Source: Eubacteriales bacterium (GTDB lineage Bacteria > Bacillota > Clostridia > JAQUNY01). From it: 32,909 nt of DNA. Numbering within the stretch: the stretch's first letter is position 1; each line of letters starts with the position of its first letter. Location of the stretch: contig JAQUNY010000003.1 of NCBI GenBank assembly GCA_028717405.1, forward strand, positions 1 to 32,909, given 5' to 3'. This document shows, piece by piece, positions 22,293 through 30,247 of the stretch. The position numbers and the translations under genes are program-made. The notes below the pieces were generated by a model. That model saw nothing but the letters and a program-made list of their open reading frames with translations, was not told the DNA's origin and ran no database searches.

Positions 22293-22919
22293 ATGGCAAG
22301 GTATACTGACTCGTCCTGCAAACTATGCAGGAGAGAGGGAGAAAAACTTTTCCTGAAAGGGGAAAGATGCTATACTAATAAATGCGCAATTTCCAAGAGA
22401 CAATACGCTCCCGGCCAGCACGGACAGCAGAGGAAAAAGGTTTCAGAGTACGGGATACAGCTGCGCGAGAAACAAAAAGCCAGAAGGTTTTACGGAGTGC
22501 TTGAAAGCCAGTTCAGGAATTATTTTGAAGCTGCTGTCCGCAAAAAGGGTGTTACCGGCGAAAATCTGCTTCAGATCCTTGAACTCAGGATGGATAATGT
22601 TGTGCACAGGCTGGGGATGGCGACTTCAAGGCCTGAGGCCAGACAGCTTCTCAGGCATGGGCACTTCACAGTCAACGGCGCCAAAGTGGACATACCTTCT
22701 TATATATTAAAAGAAGGCGATGTTATATGTATGACTGAAAAGCTCAGGCAGTCGCCCAAGAGCAAATCAGTAAGCGAGATCGCAGGCGGCAAGGCTGTAC
22801 CCAAATGGCTGGATTATGACCCTGAGACATTTACGGGCAAAGTTTTAACTCTGCCCTCCAGGGAAGACATAGACATTGACATCAAAGAGCACCTCATAGT
22901 AGAGCTGTACTCGAAGTAA
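22293..22919 (+). CDS. rpsD: 30S ribosomal protein S4, zinc-binding form
   Basis: S4 is a primary 16S rRNA-binding assembly protein and, in E. coli and B. subtilis, a translational autoregulator. The 208-residue protein has a cysteine-bearing N-terminus, C9-X2-C12 and C26-X4-C31, marking the zinc-containing C+ form. The S4 RNA-binding domain is visible (LELRMDNVVHRLGMATSRPEARQLLRHGHFTVNG). AGGAGG is 9 bp before the ATG. rpsD stands between rpsK and rpoA, whereas B. subtilis keeps it elsewhere; many clostridia have the order seen here. Confidence 0.98.
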   Translation: MARYTDSSCKLCRREGEKLFLKGERCYTNKCAISKRQYAPGQHGQQRKKVSEYGIQLREKQKARRFYGVLESQFRNYFEAAVRKKGVTGENLLQILELRMDNVVHRLGMATSRPEARQLLRHGHFTVNGAKVDIPSYILKEGDVICMTEKLRQSPKSKSVSEIAGGKAVPKWLDYDPETFTGKVLTLPSREDIDIDIKEHLIVELYSK

Positions 22920-22956
22920 TGCCGCTTATGGCATAAAACGAAACGGAGGGTTACAA

Positions 22957-23907
22957 GTGATCGAGATCGAAAAACCAAAAATCGAAAGCGCAGCGGTCAG
23001 CAATGACAACATGTATGGGAAATTTGTTGTTGAACCTCTTGAAAGAGGCTATGGGATAACCTTGGGAAATTCTCTGAGAAGGATACTTCTTTCCTCACTG
23101 CCGGGCGCGGCGGTCACAAACGTCAGGATCGACGGGGTGCTGCATGAATTTTCCACTATTCCCGGAGTTGTTGAAGACGTTACAGAAATAATACTGAACA
23201 TAAAAGGCCTGTCGCTCAAGATGCACAGTGACGGACCAAAAACGATTTATATAGAAGCTGAAAGCGCCAGGGAAATAAAGGCCGGCGATATAAAGGCCGA
23301 TGCCGATATTGAAATACTCAACCCGGATATGCATATAGCGACTCTCAGTGACGAAAGCAAGTTTTATATGGAGCTTGTTGTCAATAAGGGAAGAGGATAT
23401 GTACAGGCTGACAAAAACAAGCAGCAGTCTCAGCCTATCGGAGATATACCGGTAGATTCTCTTTACACGCCGGTCAGGAAAGTTAATTATACGGTTGAGA
23501 ACACGCGTGTCGGGCAGTATACCGAATATGACAAGCTTACATTGGAAGTCTGGACGAATGGCAGCATCAAGCCTGATGAAGCTGTCAGCCTGGCAGCCAA
23601 GATACTAAACGAGCATTTTAATCTGTTTATCGACTTATCTGACCGTGCCAGAGACACCGAAATAATGGTTGAAAAAGAGGAAACCAAAAAGGAACGTGTC
23701 CTGGAAATGACAATAGAGGAGCTGGATCTTTCAGTACGGTCATATAACTGCCTTAAGAGGGCGGGGATAAACACTGTGGAAGACCTTATAAACAAAACCG
23801 AAGACGACATGATGAAGGTCAGAAACCTTGGGCGCAAATCTCTTGAAGAGGTATTGCAGAAGATCGAGGGACTTGGTCTTGCCCTTACATCAACGGAAGA
23901 ACAATAA
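22957..23907 (+). CDS. rpoA: RNA polymerase alpha subunit
   Basis: Alpha dimerises to nucleate RNA polymerase assembly and its C-terminal domain reads UP elements and activators. The 316-residue protein has the N-terminal domain with VVEPLERGYGITLGNSLRRILLSSLPG and LHEFSTIPGVVEDVTEI, a linker rich in Glu/Lys (EKEETKKER), and the helix-hairpin-helix C-terminal domain (LSVRSYNCLKRAGINTVEDL, RNLGRKSLEEV). Translation starts at GTG 22957, 9 bp after CGGAGGG. No frameshift or truncation is seen. Confidence 0.98.
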   Translation: MIEIEKPKIESAAVSNDNMYGKFVVEPLERGYGITLGNSLRRILLSSLPGAAVTNVRIDGVLHEFSTIPGVVEDVTEIILNIKGLSLKMHSDGPKTIYIEAESAREIKAGDIKADADIEILNPDMHIATLSDESKFYMELVVNKGRGYVQADKNKQQSQPIGDIPVDSLYTPVRKVNYTVENTRVGQYTEYDKLTLEVWTNGSIKPDEAVSLAAKILNEHFNLFIDLSDRARDTEIMVEKEETKKERVLEMTIEELDLSVRSYNCLKRAGINTVEDLINKTEDDMMKVRNLGRKSLEEVLQKIEGLGLALTSTEEQ

Positions 23908-23933
23908 CATCAATACATGCAGGAGGAAATGAA

Positions 23934-24458
23934 ATGGGGCTGCAAAGAAAATTAAGCCGGCCTACTGATCAGAGGATGGCAATACTGAGAAACCAGGTTA
24001 CGGCATTATTTATCAGTGGCAGGATAGAAACAACAGAGGCGAGGGCCAGGGAAGTCAGCGATATCGCCGAGAAACTTATTACAAAAGCAAAAAAAGTGAC
24101 CGGCAATTACACATCAAGGCAGATAAAGGTAAGCTCTGCCAAACTTGACGGCGGAGGGAAAAAAATGACAAAGGGAGCGACGTCTAAAAACGACAAGAGA
24201 TATGATGTTGTCGTAAGAGAGGTCAAAACCGACATGTCAACAGTTGACGACCCGGCAAGGCTCCACATCAGGAGACAGGCTATAAAGTGGCTTTACAAGG
24301 CAAAAAATGAAAAAGGTGAGAACCTTAATCTGGCAAATAAGCTTCTTGATGAGATAGCTCCGAAATATAAGGACAGGAACGGCGGTTATACGAGGATATA
24401 TAAGCTGGGTCCGAGAAGAGGGGATTCCGCAGAGATGGTCCTTCTTGAACTGCTGTAA
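23934..24458 (+). CDS. rplQ: 50S ribosomal protein L17 with internal insertion
   Basis: L17 lies at the exit-tunnel rim. The N-terminal core (MGLQRKLSRPTDQRMAILRNQ, RIETTEARAREVSDIAEKLIT) and the C-terminal core (RLHIRRQAIKWLY, GGYTRIYKLGPRRGDSAEMVLLELL) are canonical. Between about residues 55 and 110 there is an insertion (YTSRQIKVSSAKLDGGGKK to VREVKTDMSTVDDPA), making the protein 174 residues instead of about 120. Comparable insertions occur in some clostridial L17 proteins. AGGAGG is 7 bp before the ATG. It is the last gene of the superoperon; the terminator lies 75 bp downstream. Confidence 0.97.
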   Translation: MGLQRKLSRPTDQRMAILRNQVTALFISGRIETTEARAREVSDIAEKLITKAKKVTGNYTSRQIKVSSAKLDGGGKKMTKGATSKNDKRYDVVVREVKTDMSTVDDPARLHIRRQAIKWLYKAKNEKGENLNLANKLLDEIAPKYKDRNGGYTRIYKLGPRRGDSAEMVLLELL

Positions 24459-24532
24459 CAGGAAAATAAGCAACCGGAAAACTTTATCCTGAACCGATGC
24501 GGTATAACTTAACTGAAAAAGGATCAAAATTC

Positions 24533-24558
24533 GGCGGACTGCATTGTCCGCCTTTTTT
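24533..24558 (+). terminator. Terminator closing the ribosomal superoperon
   Basis: GGCGGAC (24533-24539), a 6-nt loop and GTCCGCC (24546-24552) form a perfect stem followed by six T (24553-24558). It separates rplQ from ecfA and argues against translation of ecfA from the in-frame ATG at 24497, which would read through it. Confidence 0.93.
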
Positions 24559-24571
24559 GTCATCAGGGGAT

Positions 24572-26479
24572 ATGAAAAACAATGATGAAGACAACTCAAT
24601 AATCCGTCTTGATAATGTTTATTTCGCTTATGAAAACAGGGACAGTACGGCAACCGTCCCTGAAGAAGCCGAAATGGTCATCGACGGGCTGACACTGTCA
24701 GTGAAGAGGGGTGGATTTACGGCTGTCATCGGCAGGAATGGCTCCGGGAAATCAACATTTGCAAGGCTGCTCAACGCCCTGCTTATACCCGTGAAAGGCG
24801 AAGTGTTCGTAAACGGCTTGAATACAGCTGACATAACGGCGGTATGGGAAATAAGGAAGACTGCCGGAATGATATTCCAGAATCCTGATAACCAGATCGT
24901 AGGTACTACTGTTGAGGAGGATGTCGCCTTCGGACCTGAAAATATCGGGATCGAGCCGGCTGAAATATCCGTCAGGGTTTCGGAGGCGCTGGAAAGCGTC
25001 CATATGAAGGAATATAAAAAACATGCGCCCCACCTGCTTTCGGGCGGGCAGAAACAGAGAGTTGCAATCGCAGGGCTCCTGGCGATAAAACCAGCCTGCA
25101 TGATACTGGACGAAGCTACGGCGATGCTTGATCCGATAGGCCGAAGAGAAGTCATGAAGCTTATCAGAAGGCTGAATAAAGAGCAGGGGATGACGTTAAT
25201 ACTCATCACGCATCACATGGATGAAGCCGCAATGGCGGACAGGATAATAGTCCTGGATAATGGAGAGGCTGTAATTGACGGTACCCCGGCACAGGTATTC
25301 TCAGATCCCGTAATGCTGAAAAAATGTGGTATGAGCATGCCACAACCTGCCGAGTTGCTCCATATACTTTTACAGAGAGGAGTAAGCATCGATCCGACAG
25401 GAGTTACAGGGAAGGATGAAGCGGTGACTCGCATAGCGGAATGCCTTGATGCCGCAAATGGAATGAGCGGCAGGACCCTGCCAGACAGCGGGGGCAAAGA
25501 AGCTGGATCGGTCAGCAGCAAAGGAGATACGGCTTACGGTATTGGTGATCGGAGTGCAGAGAATGAAAACAGATACCCGAATGATAAAAAGGGTACTGCT
25601 CCGGCAATCGAAACGAGGGATCTCTCATTTACATATATGAAGGGAACTCCCTATGAAAAACATGCATTGTCAGGAGTTTCACTTAAAATTTTTAAAGGCG
25701 AGTTTACTGCTGTCATCGGACATACAGGATCGGGGAAAACTACTCTGGTACAGCATTTCAACGGGCTGTTAAAACCGGCTTCGGGCAGGGTGCTTATTAA
25801 CGGGACTGAAACCGAGGGTAAAGGATTAAAAGAACTCAGAAGGCATGTGGGTCTGGTTTTTCAATATCCCGAACACCAGCTTTTTGAAGAAACAGTATTA
25901 AAGGATGTGGCATTTGGACTGATCAAAGCAGGATATCCTGAAACCGGCATAAGGGAGAAAGTGGGCGAAGCACTTGAGGCAGTCGGGTTAAGCACTGACA
26001 TACTTGATAAATCACCCTTTGAATTGTCCGGAGGCCAAAAAAGGCGGGTAGCCATAGCGGGTATAATAGTCACCGATCCCGAAGTCCTTATACTTGATGA
26101 GCCTGCGGCAGGCCTTGATCCGGAGGGCAGGGACGCAATTCTTAGAATGGTGGCCGGCCTTCACAGGAGCAAGGGCATAACGGCAGTGCTTGTCTCACAC
26201 AATATGGAAGATGTTGCAAAGCTGGTCGGCAGGATTATTGTGATGGGAGAAGGAAATATCATTATGGACGGGAAACCGTGCGATATCTTCAGACAGACAG
26301 AAAGACTTGAATCCCAGGGATTGTCAGCTCCTCAAATAACATATCTTATGAAGGAGCTGAAAGAGCGTCACCCTTATCTGAATGACAACATTTTTACAGT
26401 TGAACAGGCTGCGAATGAGCTCATGCAATATTTGCCGGAATGCGTTCATGACACTGTGAACAAGGCGGAGAAGGAATGA
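24572..26479 (+). CDS. Fused ECF-transporter ATPases EcfA1-EcfA2
   Basis: A 635-residue protein with two complete ABC ATPase domains, energising the energy-coupling-factor vitamin/metal importers. Domain 1: Walker A GRNGSGKST (54-62), Q-loop FQNPDNQ, signature LSGGQ (156-160), Walker B CMILDEA (176-182), switch His in ITHHM. Domain 2: Walker A GHTGSGKTT (383-391), Q-loop FQYPEHQ, LSGGQ (485-489), LILDEPA (506-512), VSHNM. DEATAMLDP marks the EcfA1 half and DEPAAGLDP the EcfA2 half, in the order of the separate genes of other Firmicutes. A hydrophilic linker of roughly 65 residues (about 280-345) joins them. I use ATG 24572 (AGGGG very close at 24565-24569). The frame is uninterrupted, so the fusion is not a sequencing gap. 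It overlaps ecfT by 4 bp. Confidence 0.95.
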   Translation: MKNNDEDNSIIRLDNVYFAYENRDSTATVPEEAEMVIDGLTLSVKRGGFTAVIGRNGSGKSTFARLLNALLIPVKGEVFVNGLNTADITAVWEIRKTAGMIFQNPDNQIVGTTVEEDVAFGPENIGIEPAEISVRVSEALESVHMKEYKKHAPHLLSGGQKQRVAIAGLLAIKPACMILDEATAMLDPIGRREVMKLIRRLNKEQGMTLILITHHMDEAAMADRIIVLDNGEAVIDGTPAQVFSDPVMLKKCGMSMPQPAELLHILLQRGVSIDPTGVTGKDEAVTRIAECLDAANGMSGRTLPDSGGKEAGSVSSKGDTAYGIGDRSAENENRYPNDKKGTAPAIETRDLSFTYMKGTPYEKHALSGVSLKIFKGEFTAVIGHTGSGKTTLVQHFNGLLKPASGRVLINGTETEGKGLKELRRHVGLVFQYPEHQLFEETVLKDVAFGLIKAGYPETGIREKVGEALEAVGLSTDILDKSPFELSGGQKRRVAIAGIIVTDPEVLILDEPAAGLDPEGRDAILRMVAGLHRSKGITAVLVSHNMEDVAKLVGRIIVMGEGNIIMDGKPCDIFRQTERLESQGLSAPQITYLMKELKERHPYLNDNIFTVEQAANELMQYLPECVHDTVNKAEKE

Positions 26480-27288
26480 TCGGGAACATTACCATAGGAC
26501 AATATCTGCCGGGAGAGTCGCTCCTGCACAGAGCTGATCCCAGAACAAAGATAATACTTTCGCTCTATTATATGATCCTTATATTCATAATAAAGACATA
26601 TGCAGGCTTTGCGCTTGCGCTTTTATTTATTGCAGCGGTGACTCTGTTGAGCGGAATACCTGTGAAGCATACCATCAAGGGTTTAAGGCCGATCATTGTA
26701 ATAATTATTTTTACGGCGATGATCAACATATTTACAACAGGCGGGACAACCGTGTTCAGTTTCTACTTTATCAAAATTACTTATGAGGGCATCGAGCTGG
26801 CTGCAAAAATGGCACTCAGGCTGATACTGCTGGTCACGGGGGCATCGCTCCTTACACTGACCACGACCCCCATTTCCCTTACTGATGGGATTGAAAGCCT
26901 CATGAAGCCACTTTCCAGAATAGGAGTACCGGCGCATGAAATCGCCATGATGATGTCCATCGCTCTCAGGTTTATACCAACACTGCTCGACGAAGCAGAT
27001 AAAATAATGAAAGCCCAGTCTTCAAGGGGAGCCGACTTTGACACGGGGAACCTGGTTCAGAAGGCAAAGAGTTTTATACCTGTGCTTGTGCCATTGTTTG
27101 TGAGCGCTTTCAGACGGGCGGATGAGCTTGCTACTGCCATGGAAGCACGATGCTACAGGGGCGGTGTTGGCAGGACCAGGATGAGGCAGCTCAGGTTTGG
27201 CAGGACGGATTTTTCTGTTGCAGCAATTATCTTTTTGTTTACCTGTGTGCTGGCCGGACTGGAAATACTGTTTCGTGTGTTTGTATAA
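26476..27288 (+). CDS. ecfT: ECF transporter transmembrane subunit EcfT
   Basis: EcfT couples the ATPases to interchangeable substrate-binding S components, often encoded elsewhere. The 270-residue membrane protein opens IGQYLPGESLLHRADPRTKI, has about four to six hydrophobic segments (ILSLYYMILIFIIKTY, FALALLFIAAVTLL, IIVIIIFTAMINIF, AAIIFLFTCVLAGLEIL), and the two C-terminal coupling motifs AQSSRGADF and AMEARCYRGG that contact the ATPases. The start ATG overlaps the end of the fused ATPase gene (ATGA), so the module is co-translated. No S component is in the window, consistent with a shared (group II) module. truA, which often follows ecfT in Firmicutes, is absent here. Confidence 0.95.
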   Translation: MIGNITIGQYLPGESLLHRADPRTKIILSLYYMILIFIIKTYAGFALALLFIAAVTLLSGIPVKHTIKGLRPIIVIIIFTAMINIFTTGGTTVFSFYFIKITYEGIELAAKMALRLILLVTGASLLTLTTTPISLTDGIESLMKPLSRIGVPAHEIAMMMSIALRFIPTLLDEADKIMKAQSSRGADFDTGNLVQKAKSFIPVLVPLFVSAFRRADELATAMEARCYRGGVGRTRMRQLRFGRTDFSVAAIIFLFTCVLAGLEILFRVFV

Positions 27289-27321
27289 TCCTGATTCCGG
27301 CGCACTATCAGAATATTTAAC

Positions 27322-27352
27322 CTGACAATTTTACACACCAATTTGATATAAT
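27322..27352 (+). promoter_or_regulatory. Promoter of the nitroreductase/redox cluster
   Basis: A perfect extended -10, TGATATAAT (27344-27352), with CTGACA (27322-27327, 5 of 6) upstream at a 19-bp spacing. The start would be near 27359, leaving a leader of about 90 nt that contains the hairpin at 27362-27383. Confidence 0.7.
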
Positions 27353-27361
27353 ACTCTTATG

Positions 27362-27390
27362 GAAGAGATAAGATGTTCTCTTCGCTTTTT
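27362..27390 (+). terminator. Terminator-like hairpin in nitroreductase leader
   Basis: GAAGAGA (27362-27368) pairs with TCTCTTC (27377-27383) around an 8-nt loop, followed by GC and five T (27386-27390). It lies downstream of the promoter at 27322-27352, so it would be at the extreme 5' end of the transcript. It may be an attenuator, a 5'-stabilising hairpin, or the ecfT terminator. Confidence 0.5.
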
Positions 27391-27448
27391 ACGATGTTGA
27401 TCTCGAGAAGCATTGGGTACAATGCTGTCATGCGGAGGTGTGGATGTT

Positions 27449-28024
27449 ATGAACGGTAAAGTGTACGAAACGATAATCGCCAGAAGGACCGTCAGAAAAT
27501 TCAGACAGGACAGGATAAGTGCTGACATTCTGGAAAGACTTGTTAACGCCGCGAGGCTCGCACCTTCGGCAATGAACATGCAGCCACTGAGATATGCTGT
27601 CATAAGCACACCGTCAATAGCAGGACGTATTTTTGACTGTGTCAAATGGGCAAGGTATATTGCGCCGGCTGGAGACCCCGGACCGGACGAGAAACCTGTG
27701 GCTTATATCGCCATCCTTGTTGATGCGTCTGTCCGTGAAAAAGGATATGAGGAGGATGTGGGTGCTGCCGCCCAGAATATCATGCTTGCCGCATGGGAAG
27801 AAGGAATAGGTTCCTGCTGGATGGGCTCGATAGACAGGGAGAAAATTCGAAACATATTGAATCTTGAGAAGGGGATGATCCTGGATACTGTCATCGCACT
27901 GGGATATAAAGGTGAAGAACCTGTATATGAAGAAGAAAGAGGCTCGATAAAATACTATAAAGACGAGACCGGCTTACTTCATGTGCCGAAAAAGGGGCTC
28001 ACAGACATAATGAAAACCTATTGA
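27449..28024 (+). CDS. Nitroreductase-family FMN protein
   Basis: A 191-residue NAD(P)H-dependent flavoprotein of the nitroreductase superfamily. The FMN-binding N-terminus IIARRTVRKFRQD and the segment LVNAARLAPSAMNMQPLRYAVI are diagnostic, as are AAAQNIMLAAWEEGIGSCWMGSIDREKIR and the flavin-contact VIALGYKGEEP. The family reduces nitro groups, quinones or flavins; the physiological substrate is not evident. I start at ATG 27449, 8 bp after GGAGGTG (27434-27440); a TTG at 27413 would add 12 atypical residues. The gene has its own promoter and lies 67 bp ahead of the Old Yellow Enzyme gene with no terminator between, so it may head a four-gene redox operon. Confidence 0.92.
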   Translation: MNGKVYETIIARRTVRKFRQDRISADILERLVNAARLAPSAMNMQPLRYAVISTPSIAGRIFDCVKWARYIAPAGDPGPDEKPVAYIAILVDASVREKGYEEDVGAAAQNIMLAAWEEGIGSCWMGSIDREKIRNILNLEKGMILDTVIALGYKGEEPVYEEERGSIKYYKDETGLLHVPKKGLTDIMKTY

Positions 28025-28091
28025 TGAAAGTCTACAAGGCAGGATTTCATAATTCGGACGATGATCCGGCATACATGGAAGGCTCAAAAAA

Positions 28092-29447
28092 ATGGAAAGA
28101 AAAGCAAATGTATTCAACTATAAAACGCTGGATGACCTCAAAGAGGAATGTGCCAGGCTTGATCTGAAGCTTGATTTTTCAGATGATTTGGAAATACTGG
28201 GAAGAGAGGCATTCATAAGGGAAGGGTGCGTCAGGCTGCCAAATCTGCTTGCATGTAATCCCATGGAGGGATGCGACGGAGAAACTGACGGAAGTCCCGG
28301 AAGACTGACCTTTCGCAGATATGAGCGCCAGGCACAGGGAGGCACCGGCCTGATATGGTTTGAGGCAGTTGCCGTAGTGCCTGAAGGCAGGTCGAATCCG
28401 CGCCATCTCTGGATAAACAAAGGCAATGCAGGAAAATTTGAGGAACTTGTAACCCATATCAAGCAGACAGCATGCGAAAAATTCGGAGCGGCAAATGAGC
28501 CTGCGGTCATAATCCAACTGACACATGCCGGCCGTTACAGCAAGCCCGGCGGAAGGCCTGAGCCTATGATAGCGGCACATAATCCATATCTGGATAAGGC
28601 TCAGAAGCTGGACCCTGATCTGACTCCGGTAACTGACGAATATCTGGACGATTTGAGAGAAAAATATGCCGAAGCCGCGTTGCTGGCAAAAAAAGCAGGC
28701 TTTGACGGAGTCGACATAAAATCCTGCCACAGATATCTTGTGTCAGAGCTGTTGTCGGCATTTGAGAGAGAAGGTAAATATGGCGGCCAGTTTGAGAACC
28801 GGACAAGGTTCCTCACAGATACGATAAGCAGCGTCAGGGATACCCTGGGCGGACATATGCTGATTACTACACGTATGAACGCATATGACGGCATACCATG
28901 GCCTTACGGTTGGGGAATGGACAGAGAGGACCATTCAAGGTGTGACCTGTCGGAGCCTCTGAAACTAATCGGGATCTTGTCTGATATGGGAGTCAGGATG
29001 ATAAATATCACAATGGGAAATCCTTATTACAATCCCCATATAAACAGGCCTTATGATAAAGGGGCTTACATACCTCCGGAGCATCCGCTTACAGGAGTTG
29101 CAAGAATGGTGAGGGGCACGGCAAGGATACAAAAAGCGTACCCGGAAATGACGGCTGTGGCTTCGGGCTATTCATGGATGAGGCATTTCGCCCCTTATCT
29201 GGCAGCCGGGACAATAGAGAAAGGCGGTGCGTCTGTCATAGGATTCGGGAGGGAGTCATTTGCATATCCGGACTTTGCCGCTGACATACTTTACAAAGGC
29301 GGCATGCAGAAAAACAAATGCTGCATAAGCTGCGGCAGGTGCACGGAAATAATGAGAGGCGGCGGTACGGCAGGATGTGCGGTCAGAGATACAGCCATTT
29401 ACCAATCTGCGTGGAATGAGATTTATGGCATGAAAGGGAGAGATTGA
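28092..29447 (+). CDS. Old Yellow Enzyme-type NADH:flavin oxidoreductase with [4Fe-4S] motif
   Basis: A 451-residue FMN TIM-barrel protein. Typical OYE features are PAVIIQLTHAGRYSKPGG, FDGVDIKSCHRYLVSELLS (active-site pair region) and GKYGGQFENRTRFLTDTI. Near the C-terminus is a cluster motif C411-X2-C414-X2-C417-X11-C429, as in 2,4-dienoyl-CoA reductase, enoate reductase and BaiCD-type enzymes. Those relatives are about 640-680 residues because they add FAD/NAD domains; here the protein stops after the cluster, so it needs an external electron donor. The SDR starts 1 bp after its stop. GGAAGG (28077-28082) is 9 bp before the ATG. The substrate is unknown, likely an activated C=C bond. Confidence 0.92.
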   Translation: MERKANVFNYKTLDDLKEECARLDLKLDFSDDLEILGREAFIREGCVRLPNLLACNPMEGCDGETDGSPGRLTFRRYERQAQGGTGLIWFEAVAVVPEGRSNPRHLWINKGNAGKFEELVTHIKQTACEKFGAANEPAVIIQLTHAGRYSKPGGRPEPMIAAHNPYLDKAQKLDPDLTPVTDEYLDDLREKYAEAALLAKKAGFDGVDIKSCHRYLVSELLSAFEREGKYGGQFENRTRFLTDTISSVRDTLGGHMLITTRMNAYDGIPWPYGWGMDREDHSRCDLSEPLKLIGILSDMGVRMINITMGNPYYNPHINRPYDKGAYIPPEHPLTGVARMVRGTARIQKAYPEMTAVASGYSWMRHFAPYLAAGTIEKGGASVIGFGRESFAYPDFAADILYKGGMQKNKCCISCGRCTEIMRGGGTAGCAVRDTAIYQSAWNEIYGMKGRD

Positions 29448-29448
29448 T

Positions 29449-30234
29449 ATGGCGGGTGAAAAAGTCGCATTGGTTACAGGCGGGTCCCGCGGCATCGGTA
29501 ATGCCATAGCGGTGAAGCTCGCGGAAGAGGGATTTGCGGTGGCGATCGTTGCGTCTTCGGATGAAGCATTGTCACGCGAGGGGATCTCTAAGATAAAGAA
29601 GGCGCTGGACGGGAGATCGTTCAAATATATAAAGGCGGATATAGCGTCACATACCGACAGAAAAATGATACTTAAAGAAGTCGTCTCTGATTTTGGAAGG
29701 CTTGATGTATTGGTCAATAATGCCGGCGTCGCCCCTTTTAAGAGAATGGATATTCTTGAAACGACCGTGGAGAGTTTTGACCGTGTAATCGGCATAAATC
29801 TGAAGGGTACATTTTTTATGTCGCAGCTTGCGGCAAATGAAATGATAAGGCAGTCCGAGCAGCAAAAAGTAATAAGGAGCAGAATGATCATCAATATTTC
29901 GTCTGTTTCCGCATACACAGCATCCTATGACCGTGGGGAATACTGCATTTCCAAGGCAGGGATAAGTATGGTCACGGCGCTTTTTGCCGACAGGCTTGCA
30001 AGGTACGGGATAAATGTATACGAAATCAGGCCTGGAATAATCCAGACAGATATGACGGAAGGTGTCAAAGGCAAATATGACGCGCTGATCGACGAAGGAA
30101 TAACGCCAATCAGGCGCTGGGGATATCCCGAAGATGTAGCCGAGGCTGCCGCTGTTATTTGCTCCGGCAAATTGTCGTTTTCGACGGGCGAAATCATAAA
30201 CGTAGACGGCGGATTCCATATCAGGAGGCTGTAA
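29449..30234 (+). CDS. Short-chain dehydrogenase/reductase (SDR)
   Basis: A classical 261-residue SDR: cofactor loop TGGSRGIG (10-17), NNAG (90-93), and the catalytic S152, Y165 and K169 in NISSVSAYTASY and EYCISK, with RPGIIQTDM and a C-terminal GEIINVDGGFHI. It resembles FabG-type 3-oxoacyl reductases and many alcohol/steroid dehydrogenases, and would interconvert a hydroxyl and a ketone with NAD(P). The absence of a nearby acyl carrier or fatty-acid gene makes a FabG housekeeping role less likely. It is 1 bp after the Old Yellow Enzyme stop, with GGGAGAG as Shine-Dalgarno, and 13 bp before the FAD oxidoreductase. Confidence 0.93.
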   Translation: MAGEKVALVTGGSRGIGNAIAVKLAEEGFAVAIVASSDEALSREGISKIKKALDGRSFKYIKADIASHTDRKMILKEVVSDFGRLDVLVNNAGVAPFKRMDILETTVESFDRVIGINLKGTFFMSQLAANEMIRQSEQQKVIRSRMIINISSVSAYTASYDRGEYCISKAGISMVTALFADRLARYGINVYEIRPGIIQTDMTEGVKGKYDALIDEGITPIRRWGYPEDVAEAAAVICSGKLSFSTGEIINVDGGFHIRRL

Positions 30235-30247
30235 GACACAAACAATA

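Noticed and set aside
24497..24571. Upstream in-frame ATG for the fused ECF ATPase
   Set aside because: Starting there would place a strong Rho-independent terminator (24533-24558) inside the coding region and add 25 atypical residues. ATG 24572 is preferred.
28024..28167. 47-codon frame (MKVYKAGFHNSDDDP...) starting at the nitroreductase stop
   Set aside because: There is no Shine-Dalgarno, and more than half of it overlaps the Old Yellow Enzyme gene. It is most likely a chance frame.
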